DNA from: Paenibacillus abyssi
Lineage (GTDB): Bacteria > Bacillota > Bacilli > Paenibacillales > Paenibacillaceae
Reading direction: 5' to 3'
Assembly: GCF_014640295.1 (NCBI RefSeq)
Contig: NZ_BMGR01000019.1
Coordinates: 44,755 to 108,754 of the forward strand
DNA length: 64,000 nucleotides
The notes under the pieces were generated by a model that had not been told where the DNA came from, did no database searches, and saw only the letters and a list, made by a program, of their open reading frames with translations. Positions 1-8,337 of this stretch are shown in pieces (the first letter of the stretch is position 1; the number at the start of each line of letters is the position of its first letter). Both the position numbers and the translations under genes were made by a program.

Positions 1-228
1 CTGGACCAGCTTGCCGGTATCATTTCCTTTTTCCTGTTCATCCATGATGCATTGTTCCAAATTGACCGCTACAATGTAGGCCATAGCTTTATCGGCAGCA
101 CTGCGTACAGCGGACAGCTGCGCTACGACCTCCTTGCAGTCCTTGTCCTCTTCCATCATTTTCATTACGCCCCGTATTTGGCCTTCCATTCTTTTTAGCC
201 GACGGAATACGTTCTCATCATATTTCAT
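1..228 (-). CDS. cstR: CstR-type persulfide-sensing repressor (partial)
   Basis: The gene reads leftwards and runs off the window edge, so 76 N-terminal codons are visible. It belongs to the CsoR/RcnR/FrmR all-helical repressor superfamily (RLKRMEGQIRGV signature). Cysteines fall at positions 31 and 60, the pair that forms the persulfide/disulfide switch in S. aureus CstR, and the first sits in the same EE-x-KDCK context. The copper-binding Cys-x24-His-x3-Cys pattern of CsoR is absent. It is therefore inferred to sense reactive sulfur species and to repress the adjacent sulfur genes. B. subtilis YrkD occupies the same place in the yrk cluster. Start ATG at 226-228. Confidence 0.85.
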   Translation of the reverse strand, partial: MKYDENVFRRLKRMEGQIRGVMKMMEEDKDCKEVVAQLSAVRSAADKAMAYIVAVNLEQCIMDEQEKGNDTGKLVQ

Positions 229-356
229 CTGGTTATTGTCCTCCTTTCAGGTTCGATACTATATACAACCCACATTCGTGTCTCCTCCTTGCCAAGCATT
301 CGCAGCCGCCATCAAGGTAACGCCTGATGCAGCGGCTGCATGTGATCCATAAACCA

Positions 357-372
357 ATACATGTATAGGTAT
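357..372. promoter_or_regulatory. Putative CstR operator (cstR promoter)
   Basis: This is a 16-bp imperfect dyad, ATAC-N8-GTAT, between cstR and the dsrE-like gene. It has the same length and outer arms as the sites at 3155-3170 and 4427-4442. The inner bases are less symmetric, and the matching -10/-35 is weaker than at the other two, which would fit moderate autoregulation. Confidence 0.6.
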
Positions 373-403
373 AAAAATTACCAAAATAAAACCTTCAAAT
401 CTC

Positions 404-898
404 TTAAATAAACAGGTTCACTTTTCCGTTCGAGGCATCTCCCAAGTAAGCCGCTACGCCTGCGTATTCCAGTCCGTCAATGAGCTCTTCTTGCTGCAAG
501 CCAAGCAGATCCATTGTCATTGTACAAGCGACCAGCTTTACTCCTTGCTCCTGCGCTAATTCAATCAGCTGTGGAAGGGTTAACGCATTATGCTTCTTCA
601 TAACATGCTTGATCATTTTCGGACCCATACCTGCAAAATTCATCTTGGATAAGCCCAGCCGTTTCGCTCCACGCGGCATCATCCAGCCAAAGGCTTTTTC
701 CAGAATACCTTTGTTTGTCTTCACCAGTTCATCCTTGCGAAGTGTATTTAATCCCCAGAAGGTAAAGAAAATCGTTACCTCATGATCATAAGCTGCCGCT
801 CCGTTAGCAATGATGAACGCCGCTATCGCTTTATCTAAATCACCGCTGAACAGCACGATCGTAGTTTTATCTTTTGTTTCTGCCATTGTTTCTACCAT
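404..898 (-). CDS. yrkE: DsrE/DsrF-like sulfur-relay protein
   Basis: This 164-residue protein matches the DsrE/DsrF/DrsH-like family: an N-terminal beta strand (TTIVLFSGDLDKA) is followed by helices, with a C-terminal VKLVACTMTMDLLG segment. The cysteine in that segment is the only obvious candidate sulfur carrier. It corresponds to B. subtilis YrkE by family and cluster position. The start ATG follows GAGGGGAG at a good distance. It is the last gene of the run yrkF-yrkH-tusA-dsrE before the cstR operator. The inferred role is to pass or hold persulfide sulfur with the neighbouring TusA and rhodanese proteins. Confidence 0.8.
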   Translation of the reverse strand: MVETMAETKDKTTIVLFSGDLDKAIAAFIIANGAAAYDHEVTIFFTFWGLNTLRKDELVKTNKGILEKAFGWMMPRGAKRLGLSKMNFAGMGPKMIKHVMKKHNALTLPQLIELAQEQGVKLVACTMTMDLLGLQQEELIDGLEYAGVAAYLGDASNGKVNLFI

Positions 899-1015
899 GT
901 TGTTCTCCCCTCATCTTGTATTACCTTTACCCCACTCATTTGAATTGGCAAGTGAATTGCTCCAAATCGCAATCAACACTTGCAGTGTTGATGTGCCCGC
1001 TTATGATTTTACCGA

Positions 1016-1243
1016 TTAAATTTTTCTCACATAAAATTTATATACGCCGTTTTCTTCCTCATGCTTAATCAGCTCATGTTTGGTTTGCTTGACCCAAGCT
1101 TGAAAATCGTTCACGGAGCCTTTATCCGTCGAGAGTACCTCCATGATTTGTCCGGACTGCAAGCCATCCAGCGCTTTCTTGGCCTTTACGATCGGCATTG
1201 GACATGCCATTCCTTTAGTATCTACTGTAATATTCGTTTCCAT
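1016..1243 (-). CDS. yrkI: TusA-family sulfur carrier
   Basis: This 75-residue single-domain TusA/SirA-like protein carries the signature GMACPMPIVKAKKAL, whose cysteine is the persulfide carrier in the family. An open frame extends 24 codons upstream, but the ATG at 1241-1243 is preceded by AAGGAGGAACTA and matches the family start. The upstream MBL gene ends 13 bp before it, so the ribosome binding site overlaps that stop codon and translational coupling is likely. It is the homologue of B. subtilis YrkI by family and context. Confidence 0.86.
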   Translation of the reverse strand: METNITVDTKGMACPMPIVKAKKALDGLQSGQIMEVLSTDKGSVNDFQAWVKQTKHELIKHEEENGVYKFYVRKI

Positions 1244-1256
1244 TGTTAGTTCCTCC

Positions 1257-2399
1257 TTATTTATCGTGGATGGCACAGCGGTTCGGACCAATTTCCATCT
1301 CACGCTGCTCTTCATCCGATGGTGTAATTTTGCCCATGTTCGTCTGGCGAATTTCTTGATAAGCGTTCGGCTGCTGCGGCAAATTGCCGGTCACCGCACG
1401 CCGGAATTCTGCTTCGTCGTGCATGTTTAACCCCGGATTGCTATAATACAAATCTCCCAAGCGGGCCGACACTTTGCCGCCTTCGCCAAGCTCGGTTATT
1501 TTACCGAAATGGGCAGGCAGAACAATTAAATCATCCGACAGCTCTTTATACCGGTTATATAGCGTATTGCGCAGGTCTCCAACCCAATCTTCAGCTTTCC
1601 CGGCCAGGTCAGGACGGCCAATGGACTCGATGAATAAAATATCGCCTGTCAGAAAATACTGATCATCTACGATAAGCGAGGTGCTGCCAATCGTATGGCC
1701 TGGCGAGTAAACGGCTTGGATATTCAACTTCGTGCTGCCAACCGTAAGCACCTGACCTTCTTCCAGCTTGTCGTATTGGAATACGACTTCGTCTGCATCT
1801 TTCGGCGGCAGCCAGTAAGTGGCGCCCACTTTGTCGGCGAGTTTCCGGCCCCCGGAGATATGATCCGCGTGAAGATGCGTATCGATGGTGTATTTGATCT
1901 GCAACTGATGCTCCGCTGCGAATTTCTCGTACACGTCACTCATTCTGAGCGTATCCACGATCGCCGCTTCGCCGTTAGAAACGATCATATAGGAAAGACA
2001 GCCTTTACCGATGCGGACGAATTGATAGATCGAGCCGCCGTCCTTCAGATCGCCAATCTTAACGGGCTCCAGATGCTCGCTCCATGATTTCATCCCGCCT
2101 TCCAGGTAGTAAACCTCATTCAAGCCGGCTTCCACAAGCTGTTCACCGACAAATTTGGATGAGCCTTCTTTGGCGCAAACAACGAGCACTTTTTTCCCTT
2201 CCGGGATGCTGCCCAGCGCCTCGTCTACACCTTCCAGCAAATCAAAATACGGGATATTAACGGATGTAACGCTCTCCCCTTCAATCTTCCAATCATTAAA
2301 ATCGCTGTCGTTGCGGACATCAAGGATGAAAAGCTCTTCCTTGTTCAGCACGATGCTCGTCAATTCTTGTGCCGTCATCCCCACTAAAGCTGTTGTCAT
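1257..2399 (-). CDS. yrkH: Rhodanese-metallo-beta-lactamase persulfide dioxygenase-like protein
   Basis: This 380-residue protein has two parts. An N-terminal rhodanese domain spans about residues 8-112, with active-site Cys75 in [11 protein letters not shown]-terminal ETHE1/persulfide-dioxygenase-type metallo-beta-lactamase domain follows. Its visible metal ligands are H175, H177, D179 and H180 (THLHADH), H235 (SPGHT) and D253 (TGDILF). Family members oxidise glutathione or coenzyme persulfide to sulfite. Rhodanese-first order matches B. subtilis YrkH, whereas S. aureus CstB has the MBL domain first. Sulfite produced here could leave through the TauE protein of the cluster. The ATG follows AAAAGGGGAG. 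Confidence 0.87.
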   Translation of the reverse strand: MTTALVGMTAQELTSIVLNKEELFILDVRNDSDFNDWKIEGESVTSVNIPYFDLLEGVDEALGSIPEGKKVLVVCAKEGSSKFVGEQLVEAGLNEVYYLEGGMKSWSEHLEPVKIGDLKDGGSIYQFVRIGKGCLSYMIVSNGEAAIVDTLRMSDVYEKFAAEHQLQIKYTIDTHLHADHISGGRKLADKVGATYWLPPKDADEVVFQYDKLEEGQVLTVGSTKLNIQAVYSPGHTIGSTSLIVDDQYFLTGDILFIESIGRPDLAGKAEDWVGDLRNTLYNRYKELSDDLIVLPAHFGKITELGEGGKVSARLGDLYYSNPGLNMHDEAEFRRAVTGNLPQQPNAYQEIRQTNMGKITPSDEEQREMEIGPNRCAIHDK

Positions 2400-2505
2400 T
2401 TTCTTCTCCCCTTTTATCTAGAATGTTAATGAAACGTTGGCATCCTTCGCGAAATCCAGGAAAACTCATAGTACATTCGCAGTTTTGAATCCTTCAAAGA
2501 TATGA

Positions 2506-3081
2506 TTATTGATTGCTTTCAGTCGGTCCCGTCCAGCCGGACATGCCGGGGATTACGTTTCTAACATTCTTGAAGCCTTTATCCGCGAGCAATTGACAGG
2601 CCAGATCGCTGCGGGCACCAGTTCTGCATACGACATGAATATCTTGCTCTTCGTTCAATTCCTGAATACGCTCCTCCAATTCCCCCAATGGAATGGAAAT
2701 TGCGCCGGGGATCCGGTTGAACGCATATTCAGCAGGCTCCCGCACATCCAAAACCGTTACCTTTTCATTGTCTTCGAGCTTCTTTTGCAATTCTTCGTTG
2801 GTCAAGGTGTGGGGAAATTTGGTTTCCTCCTTCGCTTCACTGCTCTTGGCTTTACGCAGGTAGTGCTTCAATACCTCCCCTTCGGTATACGTACCTAAAT
2901 ACTGATGGCCTGTATTTTTAGCCCAGCCCTGGATATCTGCAAGTGAGCCTTTATCGGTTGCCAGTACTTCAATCACTTTGCCGGCCTCTAATTGATCGAT
3001 TGCTTTTTTTGTTTTTACAATTGGCATCGGACAAGCAAGCCCCTTACAATCCAGTGTTTGATCCGCTTTAATTGTCGGCAT
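2506..3081 (-). CDS. yrkF: TusA-rhodanese fusion sulfurtransferase
   Basis: This 191-residue fusion has an N-terminal TusA domain (residues 1-75, carrier Cys17 in GLACPMPIV) and a C-terminal rhodanese domain (about 90-185, active Cys152 in VVCRTGARS). It is equivalent to B. subtilis YrkF and related to S. aureus CstA, although CstA has an additional DsrE domain. Here the DsrE-like function is encoded separately at 404-898. The gene is first behind the operator-promoter at 3153-3200. Start ATG follows GCGGAGG. Confidence 0.87.
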   Translation of the reverse strand: MPTIKADQTLDCKGLACPMPIVKTKKAIDQLEAGKVIEVLATDKGSLADIQGWAKNTGHQYLGTYTEGEVLKHYLRKAKSSEAKEETKFPHTLTNEELQKKLEDNEKVTVLDVREPAEYAFNRIPGAISIPLGELEERIQELNEEQDIHVVCRTGARSDLACQLLADKGFKNVRNVIPGMSGWTGPTESNQ

Positions 3082-3152
3082 GATTTTAACCTCCGCTTTT
3101 ATATTTTGTTCTTATCAGCTTTCCTGTCAGGTGGGGATTATTCGCTTCATAC

Positions 3153-3200
3153 TAATACCCCTATGGGTATTATAATAATCAAATTTTTTTCACCTGTCAA
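3153..3200 (-). promoter_or_regulatory. Promoter with CstR operator upstream of yrkF-like gene
   Basis: Reading leftwards, TTGACA (3195-3200), a 17-bp spacer and TATTAT (3172-3177) form a sigma-A promoter. Immediately downstream, and touching the -10, lies AATACCC-CTAT-GGGTATT (3154-3171), with perfect 7-bp arms. It contains the 16-bp ATAC-N8-GTAT core shared with the other two sites. A repressor bound here would block initiation. Confidence 0.75.
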
Positions 3201-3221
3201 CAGCACTGCTTCGTAAACTTC

Positions 3222-3533
3222 TTATTCGATGTCACCGGTCCACTCCAGCATTCCGCCTGTCATATTTACAACGTTGTAACCTTTAGACTCCAGCACTTCA
3301 CAGGCAAGCCCGCTTCGATTCCCGCTGCGGCATACGACAATCGTTTCCCGGCTCGAATCCAGTTCCTGATGCCTCTCGCCAATGGATCCTAAGGGAATAT
3401 GCTTAGCTCCGGGTATGTGGCCGGATTCCCACTCAGTATCTTCACGCACATCGACGATAATGAGTGCTTCACCTGATGCTAACCGTTGTTTGACTTCCTG
3501 CGGCATAACCGCCTTCGAAAATTTCCCTGCCAT
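3222..3533 (-). CDS. Single-domain rhodanese
   Basis: This is a 103-residue rhodanese with catalytic Cys68 in the loop VVCRSGNRSG, and the upstream DVRE and GHIPGAKHIPLG motifs are intact. It lies 17 bp after the TauE gene on the same strand, so the two are probably co-transcribed from the promoter at 4427-4472. The likely role is moving sulfane sulfur between low-molecular-weight thiols and the TusA-type carriers. AAGGAG precedes the ATG. Confidence 0.87.
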   Translation of the reverse strand: MAGKFSKAVMPQEVKQRLASGEALIIVDVREDTEWESGHIPGAKHIPLGSIGERHQELDSSRETIVVCRSGNRSGLACEVLESKGYNVVNMTGGMLEWTGDIE

Positions 3534-3550
3534 GCTGAATCACTCCTTAA

Positions 3551-4336
3551 CTAGACTAAAATATCAAACCAGATTTTAACGACGGTTGCCATTATGAGTC
3601 CCGCCAGAATCCATTGCAGCGCCTTTACGTTCATTTTTTGCCCCGCCTTTGCTCCAATTGGTGAAGCAATGATGCTTGCAACAACCATAATGATCGATGG
3701 AATAAGGAGCATATGGCCTCCCATCACTTTCCCTGCGGTCGATCCGATCGAGGAGATGAACGTAATCGCCAAGGAAGAAGCGATCGCCACACGGGTTGGA
3801 ATTTTTAATACGACGAGCATAATAGGCACTGTAATAAAGGCACCCGCCGCACCTACTATACCGGATAGAACACCTACAACAGCAGCTGAGATTGAAGCAA
3901 TGCTTTTATTAAATTGAAGCTTGGAATAATCTTCGCTCTCCGCGCCTTTTTTAGGCATGAACATCATGATCGCAGCGATTAATGCCAATACTGCATAGGT
4001 AAAGTTAATTGCCGAATCGGGAAGAAACTTGGAGCCGTATCCGCCAATGAAGCTTCCGATGACAATCGGGATACCCATATACAGGACTAGCTTTTTATTG
4101 ATAAAGTTGCCCTTCCGATATGCGAATATTCCGGCCAATGTGGCGAAAAAGACTTGAACCGCACTGATTGCCGATACTTCCTGCGCTGTGAACGCAATAA
4201 ATCCTAAGGCTGCAGGAATATACAGAAGCATTGGATATTTAATAATCGAGCCTCCGATACCAACCATGCCTGATATAAAGGAACCGATGAAGCCAATCGC
4301 GAACAAGGTCAGCATCCAGCCTATATCAAGTTCCAT
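3551..4336 (-). CDS. yrkJ: TauE/SafE-family sulfite/anion exporter
   Basis: This 261-residue polytopic membrane protein of the TauE/SafE (UPF0721) family has about eight hydrophobic segments. It carries the glycine-rich repeats GFIGSFISGMVGIGG near the N-terminus and GVLSGIVGAAGAF in the middle. Length and family match B. subtilis YrkJ and the TauE of the S. aureus cst locus, where sulfite export is proposed. It is first in the unit with the single rhodanese. GGGAGGG precedes the ATG. Confidence 0.85.
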   Translation of the reverse strand: MELDIGWMLTLFAIGFIGSFISGMVGIGGSIIKYPMLLYIPAALGFIAFTAQEVSAISAVQVFFATLAGIFAYRKGNFINKKLVLYMGIPIVIGSFIGGYGSKFLPDSAINFTYAVLALIAAIMMFMPKKGAESEDYSKLQFNKSIASISAAVVGVLSGIVGAAGAFITVPIMLVVLKIPTRVAIASSLAITFISSIGSTAGKVMGGHMLLIPSIIMVVASIIASPIGAKAGQKMNVKALQWILAGLIMATVVKIWFDILV

Positions 4337-4426
4337 ACTTAATCCCTCCCTGATACGCTACATTTAATCATCTTTAGTGTTTACCAAGTCCCCTCCTTAA
4401 TGTTTAATGCTCAGCATTTAATACTT

Positions 4427-4472
4427 ATACCCCTATAGGTATTATGATAAGTGATGCTGTACTCTTTGTCAA
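4427..4472 (-). promoter_or_regulatory. Promoter with CstR operator upstream of tauE-like gene
   Basis: Reading leftwards, TTGACA (4467-4472), a 17-bp spacer and TATCAT (4444-4449) are followed by the dyad ATACC-CCTATA-GGTAT (4427-4442). The spacing from -10 to the dyad is identical to the site at 3153-3200, so both transcription units should answer to the same repressor. Confidence 0.75.
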
Positions 4473-4535
4473 CAGGATGAAAAACATTTATGTTACCCGT
4501 TATGTTTTAGCAGCCTGCAAACTGCAAAATTCCAG

Positions 4536-4566
4536 AAAAAAAGCGGAATGCTTTGGGCATTCCGCT
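4536..4566 (-). terminator. Rho-independent terminator of metE
   Basis: On the minus strand, AGCGGAATGC - 5-nt loop - GCATTCCGCT (4542-4566) is followed by a T tract (4536-4541). It lies 38 bp beyond the metE stop. Confidence 0.9.
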
Positions 4567-4603
4567 TACACTGATCTATTGGAAATCAATCATTTCATTA
4601 TAA

Positions 4604-6898
4604 CTACTTGATTGTCTGTATATTCTGCTTTGTACGGGCGATCCGGGTCGCTTCAACCATGTTGCGCAAGGATTCGACAGTTTCTTCAAATCCGCGAGTC
4701 TTAAGTCCACAGTCCGGATTAATCCAGAAAAGATTAGGATCCAGCACATGCAAGGCGCGTTCGATCATACTCGTCATTTCCTCTACGCGAGGAATACGCG
4801 GACTATGAATATCGTATACGCCTAAACCGATGCCCTGTTTGTAAGTGTTCAACTCAAAGCTATGAATCAGTTCACCATGACTGCGGGACGTTTCGATCGA
4901 GATCACATCCGCATCCATCGCTTTAATCGAATCAATCATGTCATGGAACTCGCAATAACACATATGCGTGTGAATTTGCGTTGTATCCTGGACCGTGCAG
5001 GTGGCCATGCGGAATGCTTTGACTGCCCATGCCAGGTATTCTGCCTGCTCATTTTCCTTAAGCGGCAGCCCCTCGCGAACCGCAGGCTCGTCTACCTGTA
5101 TCATACTAATGCCCGCATGCTCAAGCGCCTCCACTTCTTGTCTAAGCGCATAGGCAAGCTGGTAGGCGATTTGTTCGCGCGGGATGTCCTCACGGACGAA
5201 CGACCAATTCATTATCGTAATCGGTCCGGTCAGCATGCCTTTGACTGGGCGTTTAGTCCGCGACTGGGCATACTTTGTTTCTTCGACGGTCATTTCCCCT
5301 GTGAACGCTACATCCCCAAATATAATTGGCGGTTTAACACAGCGAGAACCATACGACTGCACCCATCCATTCTGCGTAAACGCAAAACCCGCGAGCTTCT
5401 CACCAAAGAACTCGACCATGTCGGTTCGCTCAAATTCTCCGTGCACGAGAACATCCAGGCCGAGTTCCTCCTGCAGCTTGATCCAGATATCGATCTGCTG
5501 CCGGATAAAGCCGGCATACTTCTCATGGCTCCATTCGCCCTTGCGCCACAGTTGACGGGCCTTGCGCACCTCTACGGTTTGCGGAAAGCTGCCGATTGTC
5601 GTTGTCGGGAACACCGGCAATTGCCATCTCTTCTGCTGTGCAATATGCCGCTCGGAAAAAGGGCTGCTTCGCTCCAGATGCCGATCACTAAGCGCAGCGA
5701 CAGCATGCTGAATATCGCTGCGTTTGCGCTTCCCTGACTGCTTGAATGTCTCATAAGCTTGCTCGCTTTGCTCCAGTTCACCCGTAATTCCGGTTTCATC
5801 CCGAGAGAATGCTTTTGCAAGTAACACAAGCTCGTCCAGCTTTTCATCCGCAAACGCAAGAGCTTCCTTCAATTCGGATTCAAGCTTCGTCTCAAGTCCT
5901 GCCGTCACGGGAACATGAAGTAAACTGCATGACGATTGGACGATCAGGCGCTCGGGTGATACAATCTCAGCCAACTCCTCGATGAGTTCCAGTTTCTCAC
6001 GAAGCGGCGCTTTCCAGATACCCCGGCCGTCTATAACACCCGCACCCAGAACCTTGTCCTCCGGAAAACCCAGTGCTTTTATCGACGACATATTTCCGGA
6101 GAAGCCATGCACGAAATCAAGCCCGATTCCTTTGACAGGTAATGCTGCAATGTCTCTATAGTGCTCAACCGATTCAAAATAGGTTTGCAGCATGATGTTT
6201 AGGTTTGGCGCTGATTCGGCAAACGTCTTATAGATTGTTTTCAGCCGCCGTACGTCAGCCTCGCTTAACTTAGTTACCAGAATCGGTTCGTCGATCTGTA
6301 CCCATTCCACCCCTTCTCTGGCCAGCTCTTGAAAAATCTGCACGTAAAGCGGGAGCAACCGGTCCAGCCAGGCATCGGTCTCCGATAGGCTGTACCCTTT
6401 TGACAGCTTCAGGAAGGTAAGCGGTCCGACGATTACCGGCTTGCCCTCTATGCCGAGCTTCTCCTTAGCTTCCCTGTAAGCGATAAGGGGCTTATTCTCC
6501 GTAAGGTACGGGGATGCACCGTCCAATTCAGGAACAATATAATGATAGTTCGTATTGAACCATTTGGTCATTTCGCTTGCCGCGGCCTCCTTCGTCCCAC
6601 GGGCAATCCCGTAATATACAGATAATGGCACGACGCCGCCCTTATGGCCAAAGCGTTTCGGAACAATACCGAACATGGTTGCCGTATCAAGCAGATGATC
6701 GTAACAGCTGAAATCATTGACCGGGATGAGGGCGATGCCCTTCTCCTGCTGCTTCCGCAAATGATTCAAGCGGATCTCCTGCAGTTGGCGTTGAAACTCC
6801 GATTCTTCGAGCTTGCCTGACCAGAACGCTTCGAGCGCTTTTTTCCATTCCCGATTTTCTCCAATACGCGGATATCCGAGCACACTGCTTTTCACCAT
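4604..6898 (-). CDS. metE: Cobalamin-independent methionine synthase
   Basis: This 764-residue protein has the standard MetE two-barrel length. It transfers the methyl group of 5-methyltetrahydropteroyl-polyglutamate to homocysteine, the last step of methionine synthesis in the cytoplasm. The C-terminal zinc site is visible as HTHMCYCEF and as Cys730 in NPDCGLKTRG. The N-terminus SSVLGYPRIGENREWK is typical of the family. The ATG follows GAAGGGGAG. The gene is monocistronic, with its own terminator. A LysR-type gene lies directly upstream, and the 126-bp gap between them contains a dyad that may be its operator. No SAM riboswitch is visible. Confidence 0.97.
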   Translation of the reverse strand: MVKSSVLGYPRIGENREWKKALEAFWSGKLEESEFQRQLQEIRLNHLRKQQEKGIALIPVNDFSCYDHLLDTATMFGIVPKRFGHKGGVVPLSVYYGIARGTKEAAASEMTKWFNTNYHYIVPELDGASPYLTENKPLIAYREAKEKLGIEGKPVIVGPLTFLKLSKGYSLSETDAWLDRLLPLYVQIFQELAREGVEWVQIDEPILVTKLSEADVRRLKTIYKTFAESAPNLNIMLQTYFESVEHYRDIAALPVKGIGLDFVHGFSGNMSSIKALGFPEDKVLGAGVIDGRGIWKAPLREKLELIEELAEIVSPERLIVQSSCSLLHVPVTAGLETKLESELKEALAFADEKLDELVLLAKAFSRDETGITGELEQSEQAYETFKQSGKRKRSDIQHAVAALSDRHLERSSPFSERHIAQQKRWQLPVFPTTTIGSFPQTVEVRKARQLWRKGEWSHEKYAGFIRQQIDIWIKLQEELGLDVLVHGEFERTDMVEFFGEKLAGFAFTQNGWVQSYGSRCVKPPIIFGDVAFTGEMTVEETKYAQSRTKRPVKGMLTGPITIMNWSFVREDIPREQIAYQLAYALRQEVEALEHAGISMIQVDEPAVREGLPLKENEQAEYLAWAVKAFRMATCTVQDTTQIHTHMCYCEFHDMIDSIKAMDADVISIETSRSHGELIHSFELNTYKQGIGLGVYDIHSPRIPRVEEMTSMIERALHVLDPNLFWINPDCGLKTRGFEETVESLRNMVEATRIARTKQNIQTIK

Positions 6899-6964
6899 CT
6901 TGTAAACTCCCCTTCGTTAGCTTTTGGAACATGCGGTTGTTTACAAAGATATCACGGTTCACCT

Positions 6965-6993
6965 GGTATAGCGTAACTCGATTAAACTATACC
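6965..6993. promoter_or_regulatory. Candidate LysR/MetR-type operator of metE
   Basis: A 7-bp inverted repeat, GGTATAG-N15-CTATACC, lies 66 bp upstream of the metE start in the gap to the LysR gene. On the minus strand the left arm reads TATAGTTT, resembling half of the MET-box described for streptococcal MtaR. The resemblance is partial and binding is inferred. Confidence 0.45.
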
Positions 6994-7024
6994 TGGATAT
7001 AGCCTGTAGATATAGCAACGATGA

Positions 7025-7924
7025 TCAGGATATTGCCTGCTTAAGCGCCTCAACGTATGCGATACCAAGTCTGGAAAGCGAAATATTGCGATGGGAAATC
7101 CAGCCGACGTTAATGCTTTCCTCAATATCCAGAGGTACCGGGATAATTTCATTGCCGTTCAGATCGGCGCTTAGCACTCCTGTCGATATGGTGTACCCGT
7201 TCAATCCAATCAATAAGTTAAAAAGCGTCGCCCGGTCATGAACACGAATGCTTTTTCTGCGGGTCACCGTACTGAGAATCTCTTCTGAGAAATGAAAGGA
7301 ATTATACTCCCCTTGATCAAAAGAAAGATATGGATAATCCTGAAGCTGCTCTATAGTCACGATAGATTGCTTTGCCAGCGGGTTCCTTACACTGATGAAA
7401 ATATGCGGCTTCGCCGTAAATAAGCTGTTGAACTGCAAATTAGCTTCTTTGAGCAGCTTGTTGATGACTTTTCCATTAAACTCATTGCGATATAAGATTC
7501 CGATCTCGCTGCGCAGGCTTTTGACATCCTCAATAATCTCGTAGGTTTTGGTTTCACGCAGAGCAAACTCATATTCATCCTGACCATACTCCCGAACCAG
7601 ACTCACAAATGCATTCACCGCGAAAGCGTAATGCTGGGTAGATACCGAAAAATGCTGCGGGGACGGCTTAGCGTTGAGATATCGGCTTTCCAATAATTCG
7701 GCCTGCTCGACTACCTGCCGCGCGTAGCTTAAAAATTCAACACCCTCGTTAGACAATGAGATCCCTTTATTGGATCTTTCAAAAATCACAATCTGCATTT
7801 CCTCTTCTAAATCTCTAATTGCATTAGAAAGGCTGGGCTGAGAAATAAATAGCCGTTTGGCAGCCTCATTAATCGAACCCTGATTCGCGACTTCAATAAC
7901 GTACTTTAATTGTTGTAAAGTCAA
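7025..7924 (-). CDS. LysR-family transcriptional regulator, probably of metE
   Basis: This is a 299-residue LysR-type regulator. The N-terminal winged helix-turn-helix occupies residues 1-60 (GSINEAAKRLFISQPSLSNAIRDLEEE), and a LysR substrate-binding domain spans about 90-295. It starts at TTG (7922-7924) with AAGGGGAG seven bases upstream. It is co-directional with and immediately upstream of metE. The sequence type and neighbour point to a MetR/MtaR-like regulator of methionine synthesis, with homocysteine a possible co-inducer. That function is inferred from context. Confidence 0.85.
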   Translation of the reverse strand: MTLQQLKYVIEVANQGSINEAAKRLFISQPSLSNAIRDLEEEMQIVIFERSNKGISLSNEGVEFLSYARQVVEQAELLESRYLNAKPSPQHFSVSTQHYAFAVNAFVSLVREYGQDEYEFALRETKTYEIIEDVKSLRSEIGILYRNEFNGKVINKLLKEANLQFNSLFTAKPHIFISVRNPLAKQSIVTIEQLQDYPYLSFDQGEYNSFHFSEEILSTVTRRKSIRVHDRATLFNLLIGLNGYTISTGVLSADLNGNEIIPVPLDIEESINVGWISHRNISLSRLGIAYVEALKQAIS

Positions 7925-8127
7925 TGAAGTACTCCCCTTAAAGAAACCTATATTAGTATGCTCTTCAGTACATTATACATTTAGAACGAGCTTTTTACGG
8001 ACCCATTTATAAATGGAGTTTCACTTCTACTACCAAGCTTCTCCATAATCATAGAATAGGTCCATTGTTATAGACTAGGCCCAGTGAGGGCGATTTAATC
8101 CTCCACAATCATTGAGGTAACTTCTGG

Positions 8128-8155
8128 TAGACATTTAAATGAATCGCTGTATAAT
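8128..8155 (+). promoter_or_regulatory. Sigma-A promoter of the riboswitch transcript
   Basis: TAGACA (8128-8133), a 16-bp spacer and TATAAT (8150-8155) place the transcript start near 8162, just before the aptamer. Confidence 0.6.
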
Positions 8156-8169
8156 GAAGTGATACATAA

Positions 8170-8258
8170 ACATTGAAACGGCAAACCCGTTGAAAGATGG
8201 GGACGCAAAGCCACGGGTCTAAAGTCGCATGCGATCATGACAGCCGGGCTGCCGAATT
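8170..8258 (+). ncRNA. Cyclic di-GMP-I (GEMM-I) riboswitch
   Basis: The conserved GEMM-I segments occur in order: GGCAAACC, a helix capped by a GAAA tetraloop, GGGACGCAAAGCC, GGTCTAAAG, a second helical arm, and the AGCCGGGCTGCC receptor strand. This matches the class-I cyclic di-GMP aptamer (GEMM, RF01051 type). An intrinsic terminator follows at 8274-8302, and the stalk-domain gene at 8338 is the only gene it can control. Whether ligand turns the gene on or off cannot be decided by eye. Confidence 0.93.
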
Positions 8259-8273
8259 ATCATACGTCGGCGG

Positions 8274-8302
8274 CTGCTCCTCTCTCAGGGAGCAGTTTTT
8301 TT
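8274..8302 (+). terminator. Riboswitch-associated intrinsic terminator
   Basis: CTGCTCC - 8-nt loop - GGAGCAG is followed by seven T residues. It sits between the aptamer and the ribosome binding site of the downstream gene, as an expression platform would. Confidence 0.88.
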
Positions 8303-8337
8303 ATGGATCACAGTTTATCACCTTGGAGGAGATTTAG

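Noticed and set aside
1143..1430. Plus-strand frames opposite the sulfur genes
   Set aside because: The minus-strand TusA and MBL genes have motifs and ribosome binding sites; these frames have neither.
4862..5737. 291-codon plus-strand frame
   Set aside because: It lies wholly antisense to metE, whose protein is certain.
6899..7024. SAM riboswitch upstream of metE
   Set aside because: The gap is only 126 bp and shows neither the conserved S-box core nor a leader terminator.
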